Positions 10,793 through 22,700 of a stretch of DNA of 30,905 nucleotides are shown here, in pieces. How positions within the stretch are numbered: the stretch's first letter is position 1; each line of letters starts with the position of its first letter. Under the pieces are notes generated by a model. The model saw only the letters and a program-made list of their open reading frames with translations. It was not told where the DNA came from and did no database searches. Position numbers and translations under genes: made by a program. The stretch is from Phallusia fumigata (taxonomy: Eukaryota; Chordata; Ascidiacea; Phlebobranchia; Ascidiidae), in the NCBI GenBank assembly GCA_008931825.1, contig QXVZ01007771.1:1-30905 (forward strand), written 5' to 3'.

Positions 10793-13700
10793 CTGACAAT
10801 GTACAAACGATTGTAGGTGAATGTCGTAGATTTTTGGTAATGTCTTATGTGATAAATTAACACCTAGCAAATCGGGGTACGACCTCGCCCTGACATTAAC
10901 AGCTTTTTTTGCAGGACCCCTGAACGCCACCGTAAGGAAATGATGTAGCCACGTTAAATAAAACATTTAGAGTCCTTATTTTTATATGCTAAGGCATATC
11001 ACGAAGTCTTTTACCAGTTGACACTCTTGTATTTAATCATAGTGGTAAAAATCTCACTACGTACTGTCGTTTGATTGTTGTTCGTCTTTAACAGAGTAGA
11101 ATACGTATCCGTACACGAATCCTTGTGCTTTGTTGCCTGATGCGTGGTTGATCAACGTGTAGTTGCACATTATCTGCAAAGTACAGGTGTAAACCAACTT
11201 TCAGGAGAGGTCACATGAGTTTATGGAGGGAAGTGAACGTTCTTAGTCACCGAAGTTTCTAAACGGGATTTCGAAAACCGGAAAATGAAACAAAATAAAC
11301 AAGATATTTACTACATACTATATTTACTATATGTGGGATTTTATTTATACCTCGAAAAGTCGACAAGCGTCCTTGATACTTTCTAGGCCTCCAACGTTGG
11401 CGAGAGCCCAATGCACCGCCTCCAAGCTGACAAAAGTTTTGTTCGGAAAACCGTAGGTGCCTGGCAAAAAGCACAGGCCAGTCCTGCAATAGCAAACAAG
11501 TTGAACAACTATGCCACTATCCACTGCAACCCATTTTCATGCGAAATTAAAATGAGTGTACTCTGGGTGGATGAGAGCAGCCACGATATCGGTCAATTCC
11601 GAGTTGCAAGTTAACGAGTGACGTCGTCCTTCCTGCTTGGGGTCATTCGCTTTATCCCCGCTGCTGTTGTTGCTGAACGTCTGCAAATGTTACGCTTTGC
11701 ATTGAATCATTGATAAACAGCATCGAACTTCGCAGTGGCAATGAACACCAAAAATTTTTGTTTTTTGTTTTTCAGCACGAGGCTGCGTCAAAACACGTAC
11801 TTGGTTTTAAAGCGAAGGTAATCAAGCTTATTTGGCATATTAGTGTAGTTTTCTAGTGCAAACGTTACTTTGACATGTAACAACTATAATTACAAAATTT
11901 GGGGAGTTATGGGTAAACTGCAGAAAACAATTTTAATGCACAAGTTCGAATGCCGCGGGTAAAAAAATACAAATTGTAGAACCGAAAAGGTCTGTTACCA
12001 ACTAAATCCAATCGACCTTCTTTCACCTACCCCAAAACAACAAAAAATGTTTGACTCCCTCCAACAACTATTACCTTGACAGGGACGGGCTTGGCGTCTA
12101 CAGCATGTGACAGCTTGGTGGAAATCATTGATATCGGGGCGGCTGATAAACTATCGTTCAGTTGTTGACTGACAGGTGTGGATCGGTCACTAGTTGGCGT
12201 GCCTGAGGTCGGCCGTGTGGGTGGGGTTGGTGTGGCGTGGTGAGAGCCACTAGGTTGCGCCAGAGTCGAAAGTGACGTGTATGACTTGGATAAGCTCGGC
12301 GAAAAGTTGGCAAACGATTTCTAAACACATATGATTTTGTGCATATTTAATCATTAATTTATTTCTCGATTCAAACCTAAACAAAACCAACATAGGAATA
12401 TTAATTATCGGCTTTAGTCTGTAACAAGAAAAATGGTTGTGCTAGATAACGCCAGCCTATCGCTTACCCATGACTTTCTAGAGGCCTGGGAATTCGGTCG
12501 TTTTATCTTATTAATATGTTCGAGAAATCGAATAAAGCCTTCTGTCATCACACCGCACTCCCCGCCCTCCACGTAGCTCGCATGGGATCTACAGAAGGTA
12601 CAAAAAATGTAAAGATTATCACACTGCTTTGAAGAAGTCATGCAGAGTCCAGCTAGCATCTGAGCAATACTGATACCAACAGTCGCTGTTTTTGATGCAT
12701 GGTGCTAAGGCGAGAAAGCAACCCAAACACAAACTGCCAAACATCGTATATTGATGATCACAGGTTCAAACAAATTTCACTTACCACGCAGGAGTTTTAA
12801 AACACTAAGTAAACATGACCTCTCCAAAGGTCAAAAGCAGGAACATTATATAGTTTCAAACAACAACAGGTATGGCAACTAAACTGCTACTATTCGTATT
12901 CGTATTTTTGGCCCATCCCTTGACAACAGGGCTGGTACGTTGATTGTACCAAGCTTTATTTTTGTTTTACAAAAAACTAACTTTTCACAGTTACATCCGT
13001 CAAAAGTGTCGTAGCGTGGATTTCCAGTTGCTGAGCATCTTTTGAGAGCTTGAAGCCTCTTTGTAGGATTCGGTAGCACCACAAATTTCGCTTTCCAACA
13101 TTTCAGGCTCTGCAATGACAGAAATCACAACAGATAACGCAAAATCGGCAAACACCAGCGATATTAATACCACCAGTTCACAAGAAAATTGACATCGCTC
13201 GGCCATTGCGGTTTCATATAAAGTATAGTCAACCTTTCGGTTGTTTGTTACTGAATGCAATAAGACGGAATTTTGCAAATAACAAACAAAACAACGTTAC
13301 GATGCAATGACGACAAAATTCAAAATAGGCCAACTCACCGATGTCAGCCGAAGGTCGCTGTCAAGACAACACACGTAGTTGTCATGGTGATTCCATGGGT
13401 AATCTTCAACTTTCTCGTGTGCAAAGGAACATCGAGATGGTTGAAATTGGCCCCGTGTTTTCGGCCACAGCATGTAACCGTATTCCACTGTCACTGTGTC
13501 GAACGGATGGCTACAAAACACATGCAGTTTGCTGGTTTTATTTTGAAATGCAATTTTTGAATGTGATGATCTACAAACATAATTTACGCCTTATACGTAC
13601 CTGGTAACGGGATTAAAAGTTTCAGTGTATTTAAAACCATAGCACACAGTTCGGTGCAACATTCTTGTTACCATTTTTGTTAGTACTTTTCTGTACGCCA

Positions 13701-16700
13701 AGCATGTAACAGCCAAAGCCAGCATTTTATTCGTTTATCTGCAGCAAGGGCTAAACCAAAGAAATGTAACAGCCACGGTCAAAATCAGCCAATTACGACA
13801 GCAGCATATATCATTGGAAGTATTTAACCCTTTGTCCCTGCCTACCGAGGTTTGAAAATGACAACTTCGATTTTGTCGTCATCCTGCACGAATTTCACCA
13901 GGTGATACTGCCGACCATGACTCAGCATACACGTGTGTGGTGACGCTTTCAGTTCATCAAGTCCGCGAGCTGTTGGGTCAAAACAGTTTACAATTCAATA
14001 TTTGGAACAAAACAATTCAAAACCACACATATAGGATGAAAGCTTAGGAATGATCGATTACCACGTTTGTACATATTTGTTTCAGATGATTTTTTTGCAA
14101 CCAAATAAAATTAAATAGTTAAACTTAAAATTAATAGATAGGGTATAAAAACCACATATTGTTAAAAATATTCTTATTTTTCGACTTGAATTTGTCATGA
14201 CATGGATTCTGATGAAACTTTAGCGGAAAAACACTTTTCTCACGTGACGAATAAAGGGGGCTGGTGCCGCACATCTGTGATATAAACGACATCTCGCTAG
14301 TGTTTGGACTGATCACGGTGGTGACGCTGCTTGTGCTGTCGTTGGCTCGAATACGCTGAGTTTGCTTGATAATCTGGAAACCCTGGCACAATCTCTGGTT
14401 GATCAACTCCTGAAAAACTTCCTTCGAACTGCGGATCTCCATATAAGGTTTTTCCGACTTGCGAGAGGTGCCATCATCGTCAGTGCTACCGATTTTTTTA
14501 ATTTTATCTATTTTTCTTTCAAGAAAAGGGAAAAAAATACGGGCTTTGTTGCCAGTGTCGCGAAAAATATTTCGGGATTCGTTTTCCATCAGGAAATGGC
14601 TAAGTTTGGTGCAATGTTGACATTAAAAACAGACTTGTGAGTGCTTTGAGATGAAAAAATAACATCATTAACACCGCGAAAGGTTTTCAATATCAACCAC
14701 ATTCTTGTTTTTGATGAGATCTTGTCTGTCTACTTTAAGAATGCAATTCAATTTGCTCCAAACATGACTTATACACAGTAACACTATGGTTACTATCGAC
14801 AGATGTTTTGCGGCGCAAAGTTAAGTGCAAGCGCTCATACATTTCCATGTACAGGTTGCCAAAATTGCACTACACTATAGTTTAAAGTAAGTGTTATCCT
14901 GCCACAATAAACAATCTTCCTAACCACGGTTCACCGTCGTCAGGAACAAGGAAATAGGCTTGTTCGGTGCAGGCGCTTCGCAGGTGACTGTAGGTCGGAT
15001 GGTAGTCGGTGGTGATAGGAAGACAAGCCGGACACTTCAAAGATTTCCAATCCAGACCTGAGGAAACAGGATGAAACGTCAACAATGACGACCGGGCTGT
15101 CTTGTTTTATGAGAAATGCTTTCAATGGGAAACTCAGGAAGATTCGGGAACGATCGCATGTGACGAGAAATCTTTGTGCAAAGATAAGATACATATGGAT
15201 TATGACCAGAACTTAATTTTGGACAAAAAATGTTGGTGCTCTTATATCTATTGTTACAGATTTTTTTCATCTATTATTCAACTTTCTTAAAACTTGTCAA
15301 AAGTTAAAAATTTTAACAGCTACAATACAAATTAATTCAAAACAGTTTTTATGTCATTACCATGCCATAACCACAGCTCAACTAGAAGGGTGGCTTACCA
15401 TATGTAGACATTCTATATACACTATTACCCGATGGGAAAAGAGGATATATNNNNNNNNNNNNNNNNNNNNNNNNNNNNNNNNNNNNNNNNNNNNNNNNNN
15501 NNNNNNNNNNNNNNNNNNNNNNNNNNNNNNNNNNNNNNNNNNNNNNNNNNNNNNNNNNNNNNNNNNNNNNNNNNNNNNNNNNNNNNNNNNNNNNNNNNNN
15601 NNNNNNNNNNNNNNNNNNNNNNNNNNNNNNNNNNNNNNNNNNNNNNNNNNNNNNNNNNNNNNNNNNNNNNNNNNNNNNNNNNNNNNNNNNNNNNNNNNNN
15701 NNNNNNNNNNNNNNNNNNNNNNNNNNNNNNNNNNNNNNNNNNNNNNNNNNNNNNNNNNNNNNNNNNNNNNNNNNNNNNNNNNNNNNNNNNNNNNNNNNNN
15801 NNNNNNNNNNNNNNNNNNNNNNNNNNNNNNNNNNNNNNNNNNNNNNNNNNNNNNNNNNNNNNNNNNNNNNNNNNNNNNNNNNNNNNNNNNNNNNNNNNNN
15901 NNNNNNNNNNNNNNNNNNNNNNNNNNNNNNNNNNNNNNNNNNNNNNNNNNNNNNNNNNNNNNNNNNNNNNNNNNNNNNNNNNNNNNNNNNNNNNNNNNGG
16001 GGGCTAGTGGGGTAACCGTTGGGATATGGGGTCAAACAACACTAATGACACAACTCCATGACCATATCTACCAACAGTAAAAGTTTCATCCAAATCCGCC
16101 AAACATTTGATGCCAAAGTGCATAGACATAGTGCAAGGAAATATTTCACCCTTTTGGGGGCTAGCGAGGTAACCCTTGGGGCTAAGAAGTCAATCGAAAT
16201 GAATGGCACATCGCCATGACCATATCTACCAGCTGTGAAAGTTTCATCCAAATCCATCAAACATTTCATGCCAAAAGGGCGTGGACAAGCTGCAGGGCAG
16301 AAAAAAGAAAAAAAAGAAAAAAAAAGAAAAAACAGAGTGAAAACAATATGTGGGGCCTTTCAGGAAGGGGACCCATAATTAACTGTGTTAATATCAAAAA
16401 TATTTTAGAATGTATATTGAGGTGGGGGTATCCAGAATGCGTATGACGTGAAGTGTTGAAATGGAAACACCAGACCATGCATTTTACGGACATACCAGGA
16501 ATTACGTTTTGCTTTCAAGAGCGAAAAAATAATCTTCATTGTCACGAAACACGTGATCGCAAACAGCCAATGAACGCAATCGTTGCTGCGAGCCAACATG
16601 CAGATGCTAAAGCATGCAACATGCGCGATAGGCAACCGATTACGGTTCCGCTAATACAAAGACCAAAACATGCCGGTGTGCGTGTCAGACGTCCACTGGA

Positions 16701-19700
16701 TGTCGCCAGCGATGCCCCACATCCAGCTGAGCCCGTAACTGGCGATCGGCTTCGGCACAAGTGAACCTAGTAGAGAAGCACACGACACACAACGGTAATG
16801 GATTGGACAGAACTTTATTTTTTTTGTGTTCGTGCAGATACCGGATTTCGGATACGAGTAACCTTGCTAACTAATCTTTAACACAAAAGAAACAGAAATG
16901 ATAATGCGAAATAATTACGTTGCTACTTCGTCCGCGTTGCATAGACGGATACAACAAAACCGTATTGGTACATCAGTGCTCTGTTTTGTCCAGCTATAAG
17001 TTATACGAAATCGTATGTTTGTTCTTGAGATCTGCCCTGAGCAGTCATGGCTATTACGGCATATTCATACATGGGTCAGTGAATGCCAGAATAGAGCGGG
17101 CATTAACAAGGATTTTCGTGCAGAAAATCTGGTAAAATCAGCTGTCTAAAAGTTTTGATCTGGTTAATGTGTTAATAGTGTGATTTTGTTCAAATTACCA
17201 TCATATTTTTGAAATACATTTCGAGTACTGCTGTTTATCATCTCGAACCTTTTGCGCTAAATGAAGCCCGACTTCGACAAAACAAACTTTAAAATAATGA
17301 AACAAAACTGACACACCCGGTAGAATTCGATGAAAGTAACCATGCGTTGCTGCTATAACGGCACACGAATATACACGAAACAGTGTCTACGACATATACA
17401 AGCTGACATACATGAGCATAGGGATTGAGTAAATGGCAAGAAGCTTGGCTTAAATGCAAATTCCGAAAAATTGCGACGGCCACAAAAAATTAAATAATTT
17501 CAATTAGTACACCGTTGGTATTTTATTTTTTAAAAAGTCTTAGTTAGATATTTGACGTTGCAGAGTATTACACACTCACGTTGGCCAGTTGGTTCATCGT
17601 TGAAAAAGTTTAAGGTTTGTTTGGAAAAAATAAAAAATCGGCTGCGGATCCTGCATTGATAAAGCTACGCCACAGCGATCGAAATCGCTTTTCGCAAGCA
17701 AAGTCGTCAAATTATCCCTGCCTCTAGTTAAATTGTTATGGAATACCTTTCGAGTAGTTTTCGGCCGGGTTCGGGTTGAGGGACCAGGAAATGCTTTCGC
17801 TGCCCGGTAGATGTTTGATGTTTTTGCTCGGTGAGGGACTGGAACCAGGAGAACCGCTACTGGAGTCCACGGAACCCGGTTTCATAGCAATCTGTCGCTG
17901 GAAGTTGGCACTACAAGTATGCACAGGTTGTTATAGCTTGGCAAGAAAGCGCTTCATTCACTCGGCAAGCCATCAAACCATTGTCAGCGTGAATGACAGG
18001 AAAAAGAAATGGGTCATAATGAGCCTTTGACCGAGTACTCACTACCCAGCATCCCTGTTTTTGATGCTTGGTGTTTGCGTTGAAGTGTATTGCTCAGCGC
18101 TCGATCAAAATCTGCCGAGCTTCGCGAAAGAATTGGCAAAAGCTGGAACGAGTCTATAAGTTACGACGCGAGCATCGCGCGCTTTATTCCAGAAATTGGT
18201 GAAGTTCGTCACAACCCTGCCTCTCCGAATCGTCAAGTGGGATTGTTTGTCGTCAAAAGTGGGATTGTTTAAGTTTTACGATAAACTATATGACAACTAT
18301 AAGTGTTACATCATATATATGTATGATGTCATAACACAAGTTTGCTAACATAAACTGCTCGTCCGAACGGGACACTTGTAGCCCAAATAGGCAACACAAA
18401 AATATTCATTCGTCAAAAGAATTTTTGTTGCAAACAAGTGTCAAAACACTTGACCACCAACCTTATCTTAAAATGGCAATCAGGTTCGTAACTCGTACCT
18501 GTTTGCAGGAGAATATCGAGATGGACTGAACCCGGTTGATCCAACCGTGCATTCGTCATCAGTGCTCTCGGACGTTTGTCTGCTTCGTGATATTGATCTG
18601 GTGAGCGGGTTTTGGTGATGCATCACTAGGGCCTCTCCCTGTGGAAAAATGCACGCTGAATGACGAAAACACAAATTGGTTGTTTATAATGAAGTATGAC
18701 GTTTAAAAAGACTCTCATAGCGTTTTTGTGGACAACAAACAACGATACGAATCCGGTATGCCTCTTTGAGGGCGTTTCTAACTTTTTATGGCAATGTTTG
18801 CTTGTTTTTAATGTTTTAACCTCGGTGGTAGAAAAAAAACGTTATGCTTGTACAGTGTGTCCGCCACCCAGGCATTCGCCATATCGCAGTTCCTTCGGTT
18901 TGTTTTTAATTCTATTTTCCGATTTTGGGGGAAGATAAGGATCAACCCATAAGGGGGTAAAGAAATGTCGCTCAAGTTTCTTGCTTTAAAATAGGATACT
19001 AATAGGATTGGACTTCCGTGGCAAGGGCGGTCGCGCTTACCATTCGCTCGTCTTATTGGATGTAGTAAAACTGTTTTGCTTGTCAAGATATTATATCTTA
19101 TCTAAGGTATGCTGGCCCAAATAGTCCACTAAAGCGACATGCTTTGTTCATCAAACGTTTCGGCAATAACTAATAGTAAATCTATTCGAGCCAGGATATT
19201 TTTGATAGAGTTATGAACAGTGTTCCAAGGTAATACTATCATGAAAAGCTACGAATGAAAGACTAGAAGGAGCACGCTCGCGTATTAACACAATACTTTT
19301 TTGAAAAATGATTAAAACGCCGCTATTTTACAATGCATCCGCCAAAATGTGGCACTGTGCGTCATCTGAAAATATACCTGACTGCAAACAACTTCCAATG
19401 TTGGCGGACATACAACATTTTCGCTAAGCTGGCGGTACGAAAAAAGTTGCCGTGATCACCTGTGGCCCTCGCGGATAAGTGTGCACCCATCGACGTCTGT
19501 TGGCGGTGAGTGGTGCAAACATATGCGACGGGTTGAAGGGATTGAACAAGGCTCTGCGCTGCATCGCTTTCTTGTTGGAGTCCTTCCACATATTTTGAGA
19601 GAAATTCGCGCTTCCTATCACCGGCTGCATTTCGGCGGAAGGATTCTGTAAAAAACGAAAGGTCCCACGTAATTGCAAGACGTAGCAATCACCACAAGTA

Positions 19701-22700
19701 ACATACCAATTGCAATAGGTCATTGAAACAATACTATTGCTCGCCATACGCCTTTCGCTTTCACATCAAAAAAATACCCTTAAGAAACTGGAACTAACAA
19801 AACGCCGTTATGTTGCACACCAACTTATTGGTTTGCTTAATGATCGCGATTTAGACCAATATAATAAAGTTAAAAATTATACAAATTGTCATGTTCTCCA
19901 CTCGCCTGTTCGAATTGGTAATATTTCTCCAAATTCGCGGTCATCCCGACGGAGCTTGCCATGCCCTGGCCTTGCTGGAGACGTGAAAACTGCTGAGATT
20001 TCGACAACGGAATATGCACGGGTCGACTTGGCTGCGCACTCGCTCCAACTTTGACACTATCCGGTGAATATCTCTGTTAAAGAAAAGCTATTTAAGTGCT
20101 AGTTTTTATATCCCATGGATTGTAAAGGCAAGAACCATTTCGAAGGATTTTTGTTTGCCGCCCGTCCACTCGTCATTCGATTTGATTGGACGTTTTTTAT
20201 GTATATCGGCTGCACCCGTCTTCTGCAGCAGCACAGAGTCACTCGCCAGTTGCTTCCAAGTGTCAGAGTGACGCGAAAACCCGAAAACCTGAGAAATAAG
20301 AAAATGTTGCTACTATTGGTTGAGCATCATTGCGAGTTTTCGTCAAACTTCCTTGGCTTAAGCTTTAGGATTTTGACCTGCAGTAGAGCTTCACTTTTGT
20401 TACTGCAATAGTTCGGTTAAACAAATATTAAATAATGAATGGATTTTTATTTATCTCAATCCATCAGATTTCTTCGTATGTTTTTTTACCAAGGTTGTAC
20501 ATTGCGCCACACACAAAACGCGTAAGACACTTTACATTTCCGTTGGGTTGACATTTTCAGCACTTATACATTAAAAAGTGTCCAAAGGCTGGGAGTTGTG
20601 ACGATAGACGATTTATGCAACTACCTAAAAAGGTTAGGGCAGTGGTTCCCATCCGGGGAGGAATTTCGTGAGATCAGCGGGGGGATTTCCACTTGACGGT
20701 AAAGTTATTCATGATAAGTGTACTCTTTTTTAGGCAGATTAATGGCTTGAACCGTTTATTATTACTTAAAACTAATTTTTGTCTGGTAGAGGAGGAATGA
20801 AAAGTTCCAAAATAAGCGAAGGGTGAATACAAAAAAGGTTGGGAAGCACTGGTTTAGGATATGATGTAGTAACCAAATGACAACCTGTCGATCAAATTCA
20901 GCATAGTTGGTTTGTTGCAACGAGGGTAGATCTGACTCGTCTTTGCCGGAGTGATTGGCTTTAGTGACGAACGAGCTTGAAACCTTGCGTCCCGCCTTCT
21001 TCGATTTTTTCTGCGCTACGTGGATTCTCGGGATGTAGTTGATGTTGGTGGTGCCTGTAAAACGTTTTGTGTATTAGGCGTGATCTTCACTTCACAGTTT
21101 ATATACATTCAAAAAACGACTGGCACATCAACATTTCCTCTTTTTTTCATATTTCGTTGATATCTTCAGAAACAAATTTCTGAAGTGACAATCTACAATG
21201 TAATGTTAACTACTGGGCTAATTTCAAAACAATTATTTTTTGAAATAAACATGAATTTGTTGACCTTTTAAATACAGACCTTTTGAAGGTAAAATTAGGT
21301 GATTCCACTTAGGACTTTTAGTGTCAAGACTGTAAACTATAGTTCAGTTAGTTGGCTGTAAAAACGTTTTTAGCTAGTAATCTACCTTTGTCACAAAAAG
21401 GGTTGATAGTGTAGAAGCTGTGATTGATCCAATGGGGAATGTTAAAGTCCTGCACCTGAACAGACCCCACAGGTTTGTTGGGGTACAAGTCTTCACTTGG
21501 TCTGAAATTTCAGGAAAACGATAAAATGGAATAAGATACATTAATAAACATCAACTTCACACACTATTAGACAATGATAGCTTCGAAACATTCTTCAACA
21601 TACAATAGCATGTGCATGTAAAAATTACAAACAATACAAAGGGCATCCACAAGTAGCAGCATTATCACAAGAAAATCATGTCAACTTACCCGTCAGCACT
21701 AGAATGGTGGAACTTGAAAAGTGGAACAGCATGCAATGGTTGTTGACCAAGACATATTAGATCACTACCAATTCCATTGTCAATCATTCGCTCCTTTGTC
21801 AAGATTGTCAAATCCCTATCTACATCAAACACTCCAACACCTAGTAAAATAAAGTGCCTGCTGAAAAGATGCAGCATAGTTTGCTACCAATTATTGTGAT
21901 GAATCCTATACTGCAAAAGTTTTATCATAAGCTCATGCATGAGTTTATTAACATTAATGACAATTAAAAAGATTGAATACAATCCATTCGCTTTTTTTAG
22001 TCATCTAACAGAAGTAACCAAGGTTTCATTTTACTACACAGCAACCAGTTTTTCTGTTATTAGAATTTTATTGTGATTAGTGGCGTTACACTGCAAGCTA
22101 AACTTACCGGGTGTGATGCAAACTACAATTTGTCCAGTGCGGTCAAGATTTCGATCGATGTAGTGTCGGTCAAACACATTAAGTGCCATGTTTATTGCCT
22201 CAAGAAAATTACCCTCTGATGAGGTTGAATTTTGCCCTGGGGGACAACCTGATATCTCAGTAAATGACTGATATTCTGAAATTATTTGAATATTAAATTA
22301 TGACAAAAATAAAAGAAAAACTGTACGTCGTTCTTAGCATTATTTGTAGCACTTAACATTGTATGAGTGTGATAAAATGCTTATCCAATAAAGGGTGCTC
22401 CTTTTATTAACAACCTGGGCCAGAATATTTATTCAGAAAAAGCTTTTGAATTACACAACCTGTTGCTGCTGGTGATAGCAGCATGCAAAAACTGTGTGAA
22501 AACTTTACTGTAATTTTGACTAACAGTACAGTCTACCACGACAAGGTAATTAACTCAACACAAAAAATTGTCACTACTGATTTGTATGGAGCTCATTACC
22601 CTGACATACAATTTAGTGGATGGGGCAAAGTTTTAAACATTATTTAACCAATCACCAAACTTCTGAGAGATATAATCTTAGTTTATGCATGTACTACAAA

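Larger units (their letters stand above)
15058..17746 (-). other. DEPDC5 largest intron (about 2.7 kb, with sequence gap)
   Basis: Donor GTATTC at 17746, acceptor CAG ending at 15058. It contains the N run, a 157-bp tandem repeat and an A-rich tract (separate entries). It also has a locally GC-richer patch at about 16560-16760 with open frames on both strands but no recognised product. The exons on both sides join in phase (G plus GT), so no coding exon has to be missing in the gap. Confidence 0.6.

Noticed and set aside
7311-12745. Shared words such as CACAAACTGCCAAAC (7317 and 12728)
   Set aside because: About 15-base matches in AT-rich introns; too short to call a dispersed repeat.
16453-16764. 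103-codon plus-strand ORF in a GC-richer patch of the large DEPDC5 intron
   Set aside because: No similarity recognised on either strand, and the flanking DEPDC5 exons already join in phase without it.
12682-18076. Shared word CTGTTTTTGATGC(A/T)TGGTG near 12687 and 18055
   Set aside because: A single 19-base near match with no extended similarity on either side.
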